NCBI RefSeq assembly: GCF_014191875.1
Contig: NZ_JACHXD010000003.1
Location: 372,001 to 436,000, forward strand
Direction: 5' to 3'
Source: Pseudoduganella violacea
Lineage (GTDB): Bacteria; Pseudomonadota; Gammaproteobacteria; Burkholderiales; Burkholderiaceae_D
Length of the DNA: 64,000 nt
The notes below the pieces were generated by a model that saw nothing but the letters and a program-made list of their open reading frames with translations, made no database searches and was not told where the DNA came from. Below, in pieces: positions 30,456 through 39,232 of this stretch. The translations under genes and the position numbers were made by a program. Each line of letters opens with the position of its first letter. Position 1 is the stretch's first letter.

Positions 30456-31440
30456 GCGCTTCCTCCGGATACAGCCCCCGCACCCGCGCGAACAGGCGGG
30501 TCAAGCCCAGCAGCGCGTCGATATTCGGCGTCGCCACACCGACGCGCTGGCCGATCTCCCGCACCACCGTCACCAGGCCATCAAGCTCGATCGGCCGCCC
30601 CGCCTCCACATCCTGCAGCATCGACGTGCGGAAAGCGCCCAGCTTGCGCGTGACCTGATGCCGGTCTTCCGGCGACTCCGTGATTTCGCAGCCGATGCGC
30701 TGGCCGATGGCCGCCGCTTCGCGCATGGCGGCCTGGCAGAAAGCGCTGGCCAGCGGGTCGTCGAGCAGGCGATCGGCGGTGGCGCCCGTCATCGCGGTGA
30801 CGGGATTGGTCGTCATATTCCCCCACAGCTTGTACCAGATGTCGTAGCGGATGCGCGGCGACAGCGTGGCATCGAAGCCGGCCTGTCCGAATAGCTGGAC
30901 CACGCGGCGCGCGCGTTCCGATTCGCCGCCCGCCGCCTCGCCGACGATCAGACCGCGCCCCATCTTGTGCTGCACCAGCCCTGGCTCGGTGGTGAAGGTG
31001 CTGGCATGGATCACGCAGCCCAGCAGCGACTCGTATGGAATGGCCGCGCCGATGCGGCCGCCGGGATCGACGCTGTGCAGCGGCTCGCGCCCCAGCACCG
31101 GATTGCCTTCCACGAACCACCACGGCACGCCGTTCATGGCCGGCAGCACCATGGTCTCCGGTCCCAGCAGCGGCGCAATGGACGCCGCCACCTCGGGCAG
31201 CGCGGGGGCCTTGACCGCGATGATGACCAGATCCTGCACGCCCAGCTGCGCGGCGTCGGCCGCCGCGACGGCCGGCGCCGTCACCAGGCCATCAGCCGTC
31301 TGCAAGCGCCAGCCGTGACGGCGCAGCGCCTCCAGCGTGGCGCCGCGCGCCAGCGCGCTGGTTTGGCAAACGCCGGCGGCCGCCAGCCGCGTGCCGAGAA
31401 AACCGCCGATGGCGCCGGCCCCCACGATGCATACTTTCAT
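30442..31440 (-). CDS. panE: 2-dehydropantoate 2-reductase (ketopantoate reductase family)
   Basis: A 332-residue ApbA/PanE protein. The NADPH-binding Rossmann motif is [15 protein letters not shown] (residues 5-19). The catalytic Lys region is in [20 protein letters not shown], with the late [16 protein letters not shown] block ([14 protein letters not shown]). It reduces ketopantoate to pantoate for coenzyme A. Some paralogs act on other 2-keto acids, so a dedicated pantothenate role is likely but not certain, as no panB or panC is nearby. Confidence 0.82.
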   Translation of the reverse strand: MKVCIVGAGAIGGFLGTRLAAAGVCQTSALARGATLEALRRHGWRLQTADGLVTAPAVAAADAAQLGVQDLVIIAVKAPALPEVAASIAPLLGPETMVLPAMNGVPWWFVEGNPVLGREPLHSVDPGGRIGAAIPYESLLGCVIHASTFTTEPGLVQHKMGRGLIVGEAAGGESERARRVVQLFGQAGFDATLSPRIRYDIWYKLWGNMTTNPVTAMTGATADRLLDDPLASAFCQAAMREAAAIGQRIGCEITESPEDRHQVTRKLGAFRTSMLQDVEAGRPIELDGLVTVVREIGQRVGVATPNIDALLGLTRLFARVRGLYPEEALKPS

Positions 31441-31593
31441 TCCGATATCCTTATATCCGGTGTGTAGTGCCGAAATAATAAGTCATCGCGCATTTTCCCT
31501 CCAGCCGCAGCCCGCGGTTTTTATGCCGCAGTGCGGAATCGAAAATTACCGAAAAAGAAAGACAATCAAGCAACGAGTATTTACAATGGTTTT

Positions 31594-32799
31594 ATGCCCA
31601 CCCTGCTCATCAGCCTATTTTCCTGCGCTTTGGCCGCCGCCCTGCTCGCCCAGCACGCCGCCAACCGGCGTTTGCGCGCGGAACTGCAGCAGCGTGAGGA
31701 ACAAGGCGACGCGCAGGCGCAGCGCCTGCGCTGGCTGACCGAACTGGTGGCCACCATGCCGGTGCCGACCTTCATCAAGGATGCCCAGTCGCGCTTCGTG
31801 ATGATGAACCACGCTTGCGAACAAATGTTTGGCGTGCCCTTCGACTCATTGCAGGGCAAGGTCGGCGAGGAATTCTGGCCGCCGGAGCAGATGGCGGCCT
31901 TTCTCGCCAACGACCGCGCCTCCTTCACCGCGCGCGGCCTGGTGGTGCGCGAGGAGCTGCTGTGGGATGCGGGCCTGGACGCTAGCCGCCAGGTGCAGAC
32001 CTTCAAAAAACCCATGTTCAACGCCGCCGGCGAACCTGAAATGTTGATCGGCATGTTCATCGACATTAGCGAACGGGAACAGGCCAAGGCCGCGCTGCAA
32101 ACCTCGCTGCGCCAGTTGCGCGAACTGAGCGACTATGTGGAAATGGCGCGCGAAAACGAGCACCAGCGCATCGCCCGCGAAGCCCACGATGAACTGGGCC
32201 AGACCCTGATGGCGCTGAAGATCGACGTCTCCATGCTGCACGCGCGCACGCGGCCCAGCCATCCGTTGCTGCATGCCGAGAGCCGGCGCGTGCTGGCCAC
32301 GCTGGACCACAGCATCGCCGTGGTGCGCGCCATCATCAACGAACTGCATCCAAGCACCCTGGAACTGGGCCTGCCGGCCGCCGTGGACTGGCTGCTGAAG
32401 CGCATCCGGCGCGACAGCGGTCTGGTTTGCCAACTGCACCTGCCGGAGGAAATCGCGCCCCAGCAACTGGAACAGCGCCGCACCTGGGCCGTGTTTCGCA
32501 TCATCCAGGAGGCGCTGGCCGATATCGTCGCCACGGCCCAGGCCAGCCACGTCGACGTCTCGCTGCGCATGCTGAACGACACGCTGTTCCTGACCATCAG
32601 CCATGACGGCCTGCCCAGCCGCTTCAGCGACGGCAACGACCTGCCCAAGATCGCCATCCGCGAACGCATTGCCGCCATCGGCGGCGAACTCGATGACGGC
32701 GGCGCCGAGCCAAGCTGCGTGCTGGCCGCGCGCCTGCCGGGGCGAAAAAAAGAAAGGGAGGCCGCAGCCTCCCCTTCCGATCCAGGCCTTGCGGCCTGA
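31594..32799 (+). CDS. Orphan PAS histidine kinase, NarL/HisKA_3 type, with degenerate ATPase domain
   Basis: A 401-residue protein: one N-terminal TM helix (about 2-20), a short coiled coil, a PAS domain with a PAC (about 45-170; PTFIKDAQSRFVMMNHACEQ, LIGMFIDISEREQ), and a HisKA_3 dimerisation domain with the phospho-acceptor in IAREAHDELGQTLMALKID. The C-terminal HATPase is eroded. The N-box reads EALADIVATAQ (Asn replaced by Asp), the G1 box reads HDGLPS in place of DxGxG, and the G2 glycines are absent. No response regulator is adjacent. The start at 31594 begins the TM helix; an ATG is absent upstream in frame with better context. Confidence 0.82.
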   Translation: MPTLLISLFSCALAAALLAQHAANRRLRAELQQREEQGDAQAQRLRWLTELVATMPVPTFIKDAQSRFVMMNHACEQMFGVPFDSLQGKVGEEFWPPEQMAAFLANDRASFTARGLVVREELLWDAGLDASRQVQTFKKPMFNAAGEPEMLIGMFIDISEREQAKAALQTSLRQLRELSDYVEMARENEHQRIAREAHDELGQTLMALKIDVSMLHARTRPSHPLLHAESRRVLATLDHSIAVVRAIINELHPSTLELGLPAAVDWLLKRIRRDSGLVCQLHLPEEIAPQQLEQRRTWAVFRIIQEALADIVATAQASHVDVSLRMLNDTLFLTISHDGLPSRFSDGNDLPKIAIRERIAAIGGELDDGGAEPSCVLAARLPGRKKEREAAASPSDPGLAA

Positions 32800-32823
32800 C
32801 ATCCTTCTTCTTGCCTGCGCAGC

Positions 32824-35334
32824 TTAGTTCTGCGTCAGGAAGGTCTTCAGCTTGTCCGAGCGCGATGGCTGGCGCAGTTTGCTCATGGCCTTCGCTTCGA
32901 TCTGGCGGATACGTTCGCGCGTCACGTCGAACTGCTTGCCCACTTCTTCCAGCGTGTGGTCGTTCGACATTTCCACGCCATAGCGCATGCGCAGCACTTT
33001 CGCTTCGCGCGGGGTCAGGGAGTCCAGCACTTCCTTGATCACATTGCGCATCGAGGCGTGCAGGGCCGCATCCAGCGGCGCCAGCGTGGTGTTGTCCTCG
33101 ATGAAGTCGCCCAGCTGGGAATCGCCGTCCTCGCCCATCGGGGTTTCCATGGAAATCGGCTCTTTGGCGATCTTCATGATTTCGCGGACTTTGTTTTCCG
33201 GCATTTCCATCTTCACCGCCAGGGTGGCCAGATCCGGCTCGCTGCCGGTTTCCTGCATGATCTGGCGCGAGATGCGGTTCATCTTGTTGATGGTCTCGAT
33301 CATGTGCACCGGCACGCGGATGGTGCGCGCCATGTCAGCGATGGAACGGGTGATGGCCTGGCGAATCCACCAGGTGGCATAGGTCGAGAACTTGTAGCCG
33401 CGGCGGTATTCGAATTTATCGACCGCTTTGAGCAGGCCGATATTGCCTTCCTGGATCAGGTCGAGGAATTGCAGGCCGCGGTTGATGTACTTCTTCGCGA
33501 TCGAAATCACCAGACGCAGGTTGGCCACCGTCATTTCGCGTTTGGCGTGGCGGGCGCGCTTCTCGCCCGCGGCCATCTGCTTGTTGATCTTGCGCAGGTC
33601 GGCCAGCGGCAGCGCCACGCGTTCCTGCAGGTCGATCATCTTGTTCTGCAGCTCCTTGATGGCGGGCACGTTACGGCCCAGCACCGCGCTGTAGGGATAG
33701 CCGGCGTCGACTTCGCCGTCCACCCAATCCAGGTCGCATTCATTGCCCGGGAAGACCTTGATGAAGTGGGCGCGCGGCATGCCGCATTTGTTCACGCACA
33801 GTTCCAGCACGGCGCGCTCGATGCTGCGCACCTGCTCCATCTGGCCGCGCAGGGTGTCGCACAGCTTTTCCACCACTTTCGCGGTGAAGCGGATGCCCAG
33901 CAGCTCGTTGGAGATGATGTCCTGCGCCTTCATGTAGGCCGGCGAGCCGTAGCCACCGGAGGCCCGGCGCATCTTGTCGTACTGGTTGGAGATGATGGCG
34001 AATTTTTCCAGCGCATCGATCTTCAGTTGCGCCAGCTGCTCGGTCGAGAAGCCGGCCGCGCCGCCATTGGCGTCGCCCTCTTCTTCCTCTTCCTCCAGCT
34101 CTTCTTCCTCATCCTCGTCATCGGAGGAAGCGGCGGCCGGCGCGCTGGCGGCCGGCGTGCTGCCAACCTCGTTCAGGTCGACGAAACCGTCCACCACTTC
34201 ATCGACCTTGGTCTCGTCGTTTTCGATCTTCTGCGCCAGGGCCACGATCTCGGCGATGGTGGTGGGGCAGGCGGAGATGGCCTGGATCATGTCGCGCAGG
34301 CCGCCTTCGATGCGCTTGGCGATCTCGATCTCGCCTTCGCGCGTCAGCAGGGCCACGGCGCCCATTTCGCGCATATACATGCGCACCGGGTCGGTGGTGC
34401 GGCCGAAGTCGGAATCGACGGTCGACAGCGCGGTGGCGGCGGCCGCTTCCACTTCATCGTCGCTGGCGGCGGTGGCCACGCTGTCGCTCAACAGCAGGCT
34501 TTCCGCGTCCGGCGCGCGCTCGTAGACGGCGATGCCCATATCGTTGAAGGTGGCGATGATGCCTTCGATCGCTTCCGGATCGATGATGTTTTCCGGCAGC
34601 TGGTCGTTGATCTCGGCATAGGTCAGGAAGCCGCGGTCCTTGCCCATATTGATCAGGTTCTTGAACTGCAGGCGGCGTTTTTCCAGGTCTTCGGCCGAGG
34701 CGTTGGCGTCCATGCCCAGCGCATCCAGGCCCTTGGCCTTGCGCTCGCGCGCCTTCGACACGGCCTTCAGTTCGGCGCGTTCGACCGCGTTCAGCGCGGC
34801 CACTTCATCGTTTTCCGGCGTGAATTCGCTCGGCTTGCGGCCGCGGCGGCCCGGCACTTTCACCTGCGGCAGCAGGTAGCCGGAGGTGTCGATGGCGGCC
34901 AGGGTGGCGGCGTCGGTCACCTGGCTGACGGCGGCCGGGCCGCTGGTCACGGTGACGGGGGCCGCTTCCGCCTTGGCTTTGCGGGCGCGCGTCACGGTCG
35001 GCTTGGCGGCGGCAGCGGCAGCGGCGCCACCGGGCGCGGCCAGCGAGACGGCGGTGGCCGCGCCGGTCTTGCGCGCCACTTTCACGGTCTTCTCGGCGGC
35101 AGCCGCTTCCGCGACCTCATTGGCTTCCACGGCTTCCGGCGCAGCGCTTGCCACGTCATCGGCGGCCACGGCGGCCAGGCGGGAGCGGGTCTTCTTCACT
35201 ACGGTGACGGGTTTGCCGGCAGCTTCCTGAGCATTGTCGATGACGTAAGATAAACTCGTCTTTGGTACAGCCAGCTGCGCCGAAGCGGTGCGGGGTTTGG
35301 CGGACAACGTTAGGGTTTTCGGCGTTTTCGTCAT
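32824..35334 (-). CDS. rpoD: RNA polymerase primary sigma factor RpoD (sigma-70)
   Basis: An 836-residue primary sigma. Region 1.1 lies near residue 240-290 ([18 protein letters not shown]), then 1.2 ([20 protein letters not shown]), an acidic non-conserved region ([15 protein letters not shown]), the 2.3/2.4 block ([17 protein letters not shown]), 3, and 4.2 ([20 protein letters not shown]). An extra ~220-residue Ala/Lys-rich N-terminus precedes region 1.1, with several VKKTR/ARKA patches that may bind nucleic acid. The usual dnaG neighbour is absent; a proQ-like gene is divergent upstream. Confidence 0.96.
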   Translation of the reverse strand: MTKTPKTLTLSAKPRTASAQLAVPKTSLSYVIDNAQEAAGKPVTVVKKTRSRLAAVAADDVASAAPEAVEANEVAEAAAAEKTVKVARKTGAATAVSLAAPGGAAAAAAAKPTVTRARKAKAEAAPVTVTSGPAAVSQVTDAATLAAIDTSGYLLPQVKVPGRRGRKPSEFTPENDEVAALNAVERAELKAVSKARERKAKGLDALGMDANASAEDLEKRRLQFKNLINMGKDRGFLTYAEINDQLPENIIDPEAIEGIIATFNDMGIAVYERAPDAESLLLSDSVATAASDDEVEAAAATALSTVDSDFGRTTDPVRMYMREMGAVALLTREGEIEIAKRIEGGLRDMIQAISACPTTIAEIVALAQKIENDETKVDEVVDGFVDLNEVGSTPAASAPAAASSDDEDEEEELEEEEEEGDANGGAAGFSTEQLAQLKIDALEKFAIISNQYDKMRRASGGYGSPAYMKAQDIISNELLGIRFTAKVVEKLCDTLRGQMEQVRSIERAVLELCVNKCGMPRAHFIKVFPGNECDLDWVDGEVDAGYPYSAVLGRNVPAIKELQNKMIDLQERVALPLADLRKINKQMAAGEKRARHAKREMTVANLRLVISIAKKYINRGLQFLDLIQEGNIGLLKAVDKFEYRRGYKFSTYATWWIRQAITRSIADMARTIRVPVHMIETINKMNRISRQIMQETGSEPDLATLAVKMEMPENKVREIMKIAKEPISMETPMGEDGDSQLGDFIEDNTTLAPLDAALHASMRNVIKEVLDSLTPREAKVLRMRYGVEMSNDHTLEEVGKQFDVTRERIRQIEAKAMSKLRQPSRSDKLKTFLTQN

Positions 35335-35445
35335 TAAATATCTCTCAGTGCGAGACCCGGCAGGTCGCGGCGAAAAAGTGAATAATCCACCCAGTCCGCG
35401 TTTCGGTCTCGATGGCGCTTAAGTTCGGGGAGCTATCGGAATGAA

Positions 35446-35642
35446 AAAAGCCCGCTGTACGGGCTTTGCTTCCGTTGTATTCAGTGCTGAATAGAAGAGA
35501 GGGCGGATTATGCCCTATCGCGTGACATCGGGATAATGGATAGATCCCATATCGGCCATGCAGAAACCATATAACCCAGCCAGCAACGCCGGGTCAGACA
35601 CTCTTTACCAAACTGAATCCGCACCGCCCTGCTTTTGGTGCG
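35446..35642 (-). ncRNA. Candidate small RNA or attenuated rpoD leader
   Basis: A perfect TATAAT on the minus strand at 35654-35649 would start a transcript near 35642. The only strong terminator ahead ends at about 35446, giving some 197 bases with no open frame of note. Nothing else on this strand explains that terminator, as the flanking gene at 35777 runs the other way. Either it is an independent small RNA or a leader whose read-through reaches rpoD 110 bases on. No known family was recognised; the -35 box is poor. Confidence 0.3.
35447..35467 (-). terminator. Orphan Rho-independent terminator upstream of rpoD
   Basis: AAAGCCCG pairs with CGGGCTTT over a five-base loop. On the minus strand a run of six T follows. 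On the plus strand the tail is weak, so it works mainly toward rpoD. Confidence 0.85.
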
Positions 35643-35776
35643 TCGGTCATTATACATCTTTTGACGCGCCGCCGCATCGGTAAAATGATAGTCAAAACAA
35701 CATCATGGCCTAATTTGCACTGCGCGCGCAGGTCGCGCATGGTATGCTGGCGGCTCTTGATTAACCATTGAAGTTC

Positions 35777-36256
35777 ATGAACACTAGCCTTACCCCTACG
35801 CCGCCGGCCACCGACAACAGCGCCGCCGCGCCGGCACCGGCCGCCGCAGGCGCCGCACCGACTTCGGCCCGCGCCCTGCTCAAGCAACTGCAAACGCAAT
35901 TCCCCGCCTTCCGCGACTGCCTGCCGCTGTCGATCGGCATCGACAAGCAGATCCTGGCCCAGCTGCCGGAAATCGACCGCAAACTGATGCGCGCCGCGCT
36001 CGGCATCCACACCGGCTCGCAGCGCTATCTGCGCGTCATGGAAAAAGCCAAGCTGCGCTTCAACCTCGATGGCAGCGAAGGCGCGGAAGTCACCGACGTG
36101 CACCGCAAGCACGCCAAGGATGTGCTGCAGGAGCGCTTCAAGAAGGAAGCCGAACGCAAGAAGGCCGAGCGCGACGCCGCCGCGGCCGAGGAAGCGAACC
36201 GCCGCCGCCAGGAAAAGCTGGAACAGCTGACCGCCAAATTCTCGCGCAAAGGCTGA
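35777..36256 (+). CDS. ProQ/FinO-family RNA-binding protein
   Basis: A 159-residue protein. A Pro/Ala-rich N-terminus (1-35) leads into the ProQ/FinO domain (about 36-115): ALLKQLQTQFPAFRDCLPL, IGIDKQILAQLP, MRAALGIHTGSQRYLRVM. A highly charged Lys/Glu/Arg helix follows (about 118-159). ProQ proteins bind structured small RNAs and mRNA 3' ends and act as chaperones or stabilisers. It overlaps the next gene by one base (TGATG), so it is co-translated with a 3'-5' exonuclease. The ATG at 35777 gives MNTSLTPTPP. Confidence 0.88.
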   Translation: MNTSLTPTPPATDNSAAAPAPAAAGAAPTSARALLKQLQTQFPAFRDCLPLSIGIDKQILAQLPEIDRKLMRAALGIHTGSQRYLRVMEKAKLRFNLDGSEGAEVTDVHRKHAKDVLQERFKKEAERKKAERDAAAAEEANRRRQEKLEQLTAKFSRKG

Positions 36257-36909
36257 TGAGCGAAACCGCGCAGCAGGAAGCCGAGCTGCCGCCCTACCCT
36301 GGCATCACGCTGGATCAAGTGCGGCTGGTGCGTTCCGCGGCCGACGCCGAAGCGGCGCAGGCGGCGCTGCTGGCGTCGGACGTGATCGGCTTCGATACCG
36401 AATCGAAGCCGACGTTCCAGAAGGGCCAGCATTCCGACGGCCCGCATCTGATCCAGCTGGCCAGCGACGAACTGGCCTATCTGTTCCAGGTCGGGCCGCA
36501 CGTGGGACCGCTGCTGCCGGCGCTCAAAGCCATACTCGAATCCGAACAGACCATGAAGGTCGGCTTCGGCCTGTCCGACGATATGAAGCGGGTGCGCGCC
36601 AAGCTGGGCATCGAACCGCTGCAAGTGGTCGACCTGTCCGTGGCCTTGCGCGGCGGCCAGCGCAACGACCTGGGCGCCAAAAGCGCCGTCGCCAAATTCT
36701 TCGGCCAGAAGCTGCAAAAGTCGAAGAAGATCTCCACCACCAACTGGGCCGCGCCGCGCCTGAGCGAAAAGCAAATCCTCTACGCCGCCGACGATGCCCA
36801 GGTCGCCCTGCGCGTCTTCCGCCGCTGGCTCGCCAACGGCAACGTCCTGCCGCCGCAAAAGCCGCCCAAAGTGCGGCGCCCACGCCCCCAGCCACCCACC
36901 CCAGCCTGA
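36256..36909 (+). CDS. DEDDy 3'-5' exonuclease domain protein (RNase D-like)
   Basis: A 217-residue protein with a single DEDDy exonuclease domain: Exo I IGFDTESKPTF, Exo II VGFGLSDDMKRV, and Exo III YAADDAQVALRVF with the Tyr and Asp. It lacks the HRDC domains of full RNase D. Likely substrates are RNA 3' ends or DNA. Its ATG overlaps the proQ-like stop, so both come from one mRNA. That pairing suggests a role in RNA turnover, which is inference. A palindromic repeat follows directly and may terminate transcription. Confidence 0.85.
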   Translation: MSETAQQEAELPPYPGITLDQVRLVRSAADAEAAQAALLASDVIGFDTESKPTFQKGQHSDGPHLIQLASDELAYLFQVGPHVGPLLPALKAILESEQTMKVGFGLSDDMKRVRAKLGIEPLQVVDLSVALRGGQRNDLGAKSAVAKFFGQKLQKSKKISTTNWAAPRLSEKQILYAADDAQVALRVFRRWLANGNVLPPQKPPKVRRPRPQPPTPA

Positions 36910-36917
36910 TTACAGCC

Positions 36918-36964
36918 GGGTCCGTGTCCACCCTGGTGCCAGGCACCTAGGTGGACACGGACTC
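36918..36964. repeat. Palindromic intergenic repeat, copy 2
   Basis: Arms GTCCGTGTCCACC (36920-36932) and GGTGGACACGGAC (36950-36962) are perfect inverted complements. The core GGTGCCAGGCACC (36935-36947) is also palindromic. It shares 23 of 24 bases (36924-36947) with copy 1 at 16481-16504. It lies between two convergent genes and touches the stop of the MocR gene, so it may double as a terminator. Confidence 0.75.
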
Positions 36965-38378
36965 AGCCCTGGAGCTGGTCGCGGGCGAGCTGGCCAAGGG
37001 TGGCGATGGCCGCTTCATGGTCAGCGTCCCAATGGTGGCCGTAGTTCAGGCGCAAACAGTTCCGGAAGGCGCGCTTGGCGGAGAAGATCGGCCCCGGCGC
37101 GACGCTGATGCCGTGCGCCAGCGCGCAGCGGTGCAGGACCAGGGCGTCGACGCCCTCCGGCAAGGCGACCCACAGGAAGTAGCCGCCCTGCGGTTGCGTA
37201 AACCGGGTGCCGGGCGGGAAATGGCGGGCAATCGCCTGCATCATTTTTTCCTGCTGGCCGGCAAGCGCGCCGCGCAACTGGCGCAGGTGGCGGTCGTAGC
37301 CGCCCTGCCCCAGGTATTCGGCCAGCGCCAGCTGCGAGGGCATGGCCGCGGCCAGGCTGGTGGTCAGCTTGAGGCGTTCGACATGGCGCGCGAAGCGTCC
37401 CGGCGCGGCCCAGCCGACGCGAAAGCCGGGTGCCAGGCATTTGGAAAAGGAGCTGCAGTGCATCACCAGCCCCTTGCCGTCGTAGCGCTTGGCGAGCGCG
37501 GGACGCTGGGCGCCGAAATACAGCTCGCCGTACACATCATCCTCGATCAGCGGCACATCGTAACGCGCCAGCAGCTCGACCAGGGCTTGCTTTTTCTCGG
37601 GCGGCATCAGACTGCCCAGCGGATTCTGGAAGCTGGTCATGATCCAGCAAGCTTGCGGCTTGTGCTGCTCCAGCGCTTCAGCCAGCGCGCCCAGTTCCAT
37701 GCCTTCGCGCGGATGGGTCGCCACTTCGACCGCCTTCAGGCCGATGCGCTCCAGCGCCTGCAAGGCGGCGTAGAAAGTGGGCGATTCCACCAGCACCGTG
37801 TCGCCGGGATGGGCCACGGCCTGCAGGCAGAGATTGAGCGCTTCCAGCGCGCCATTGGTGATGACGATTTCGTCGGCCGCCACCTGCACCCCATCGAGCT
37901 GGTAGCGCAGCGCGATCTGGCGCCGCAGTTCGGCATTGCCCGGCGGCAGATCGGCCACCGTGCTCCAGGGATCGATGCGGCGCAAGGCGGCGGCGGCGGC
38001 GCGGCCCAGCTTCTCCAGCGGGAACAGCAGCGGGCTGGGAAAGGCCGAGCCGAAAGGCACGTTGCTGCGCTCGCGGCCGGCGTCCAGCACGGAAAATACG
38101 AGCTCGCTGACGTCGACCACGGTCGATACGCCATCGGGGCGCGAGGCTTCCGGCTCGGGCGCCAGCGGCTGGCGCTGCGCCACGTAGTAGCCGGAACGCG
38201 GACGCGACTCGATGGCGCCGCGCGCTTCAAGCAGATAGTAGGCCTGGAAGACGGTCGATGGGCTGACGCCGCGCCGCTCCTGCTGCTGGCGCACGGACGG
38301 CAGGCGCTCCCCGGGCCGCAGCACATTTTTTGCGATCATGCCGGCGATTTCCTCGGCCAGCGCTTCGTAAAGCTTCAA
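36963..38378 (-). CDS. MocR/PdxR-type regulator (GntR HTH fused to aminotransferase fold)
   Basis: A 471-residue protein. A GntR winged helix (LYEALAEEIAGMIAKNVLRP, RLPSVRQQQERRGVSPST) occupies residues 1-75. A fold-type I aminotransferase domain follows, with the PLP lysine in SSFSKCLAPGFRVGW and the NPLGSLMPPEKK block. MocR regulators use PLP or an aldimine as ligand and often control vitamin B6, GABA or taurine genes. No ATG fits the domain start; I chose TTG at 38378 with GGGAG just upstream. It is divergent from two cytochrome c genes, which is an unusual neighbour. Confidence 0.85.
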   Translation of the reverse strand: MKLYEALAEEIAGMIAKNVLRPGERLPSVRQQQERRGVSPSTVFQAYYLLEARGAIESRPRSGYYVAQRQPLAPEPEASRPDGVSTVVDVSELVFSVLDAGRERSNVPFGSAFPSPLLFPLEKLGRAAAAALRRIDPWSTVADLPPGNAELRRQIALRYQLDGVQVAADEIVITNGALEALNLCLQAVAHPGDTVLVESPTFYAALQALERIGLKAVEVATHPREGMELGALAEALEQHKPQACWIMTSFQNPLGSLMPPEKKQALVELLARYDVPLIEDDVYGELYFGAQRPALAKRYDGKGLVMHCSSFSKCLAPGFRVGWAAPGRFARHVERLKLTTSLAAAMPSQLALAEYLGQGGYDRHLRQLRGALAGQQEKMMQAIARHFPPGTRFTQPQGGYFLWVALPEGVDALVLHRCALAHGISVAPGPIFSAKRAFRNCLRLNYGHHWDADHEAAIATLGQLARDQLQG

Positions 38379-38514
38379 CTCGTCTCCCGGTCGAGGATTG
38401 CAAACTGATCCCCTGTTTCTATTGCCCTTCTGAGCCTGTTCTTCTTCGGCGGCGGAGTATATCCTGTCCCTTTTACCGTACAAACGCCCAATTTTAAGCA
38501 AAACGGTTCTCTTT

Positions 38515-39222
38515 ATGCCAATTCTTTCGTTTTCGCTGCGGAACAGCGCCATTGCGGCGCTGGCTGCCGCCTTGCCGCTGCTGGCCGCCGCCGCGCCGGC
38601 GGCCTTGCCGGACACGCTGGAACAACGCGTGGCGGCCTGCGTCGCCTGCCACAAGGCCAAAGAACAGAGCGATGCCTTCTTCCCGCGCATCGCCGGCAAA
38701 CCGGCCGGCTATCTGTATAACCAGCTGCTGAATTTCCGCGACGGCCGCCGCCAGTATCCGATGATGACGTATATGGTGGAGCAGCTGCCGGACGCCTACC
38801 TGCGCGAAATCGCCGAATACTTCGCCGAGCAGCATCCGCCCTACCCGGCGGCGCAAAACAGCGGCGCCACCCAGGCCCAGCTCGAACGCGGCCGCAGCCT
38901 GGCGCTGCAAGGCGATGCCGGCAAAAAGATCCCGGCCTGCGTGGCCTGTCATGGCGAGAAGCTGACCGGCGTGGCGCCCGCCATTCCCGGCCTGGTCGGC
39001 CTGCCGCGCGACTACATCAATTCCCAGTTCGGCGCCTGGAAGAACCAGAAGCGCAAGGCGCATGCGCCGGACTGCATGGCCGACGTGGCCAGCCGCCTGA
39101 GCGAAGCCGATGTGGCGGCCGTTTCCAGCTGGCTCGCGACCCAGGTGGCCGACGCCGGCGACCTCCCCGCCACCGCCCACGCCAAGCCGCTGCCGCTGAA
39201 ATGCGGCGGCGTGCCTCAATAA
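38515..39222 (+). CDS. Diheme cytochrome c (c4/c553-like), exported
   Basis: A 235-residue periplasmic protein. The signal peptide (about 1-30, AAAAPAALP at the end) is followed by two heme c sites, VAACVACHKAKE (C42-H46) and IPACVACHGEKL near residue 143. The two halves resemble one another, as in cytochrome c4. Axial methionines are plausible in MMTYMVEQLP. It would pass electrons between a dehydrogenase and a terminal oxidase. It starts 10 bases before the next cytochrome gene, so both are one unit. Confidence 0.88.
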   Translation: MPILSFSLRNSAIAALAAALPLLAAAAPAALPDTLEQRVAACVACHKAKEQSDAFFPRIAGKPAGYLYNQLLNFRDGRRQYPMMTYMVEQLPDAYLREIAEYFAEQHPPYPAAQNSGATQAQLERGRSLALQGDAGKKIPACVACHGEKLTGVAPAIPGLVGLPRDYINSQFGAWKNQKRKAHAPDCMADVASRLSEADVAAVSSWLATQVADAGDLPATAHAKPLPLKCGGVPQ

Positions 39223-39232
39223 GGGGCGCCTC

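Larger units (their letters stand above)
35335..35776. other. Intergenic region between rpoD and proQ-like gene
   Basis: About 440 bases without a supported coding gene and without a tRNA. It carries a strong minus-strand terminator at 35447-35467 and a minus-strand TATAAT at 35649-35654, described separately. Both divergent promoters must lie here too. Confidence 0.6.

Noticed and set aside
32956..35253. Plus-strand open frame of about 765 codons antisense to rpoD
   Set aside because: Mirrors the rpoD codons; no ribosome site or domain. The RpoD frame is certain.
35335..35776. tRNA or 6S RNA in the rpoD-proQ gap
   Set aside because: No TPsiC-like GTTCRA consensus with a paired acceptor stem and no 6S-like central bulge pattern could be drawn. 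Only a generic small RNA or leader is proposed.
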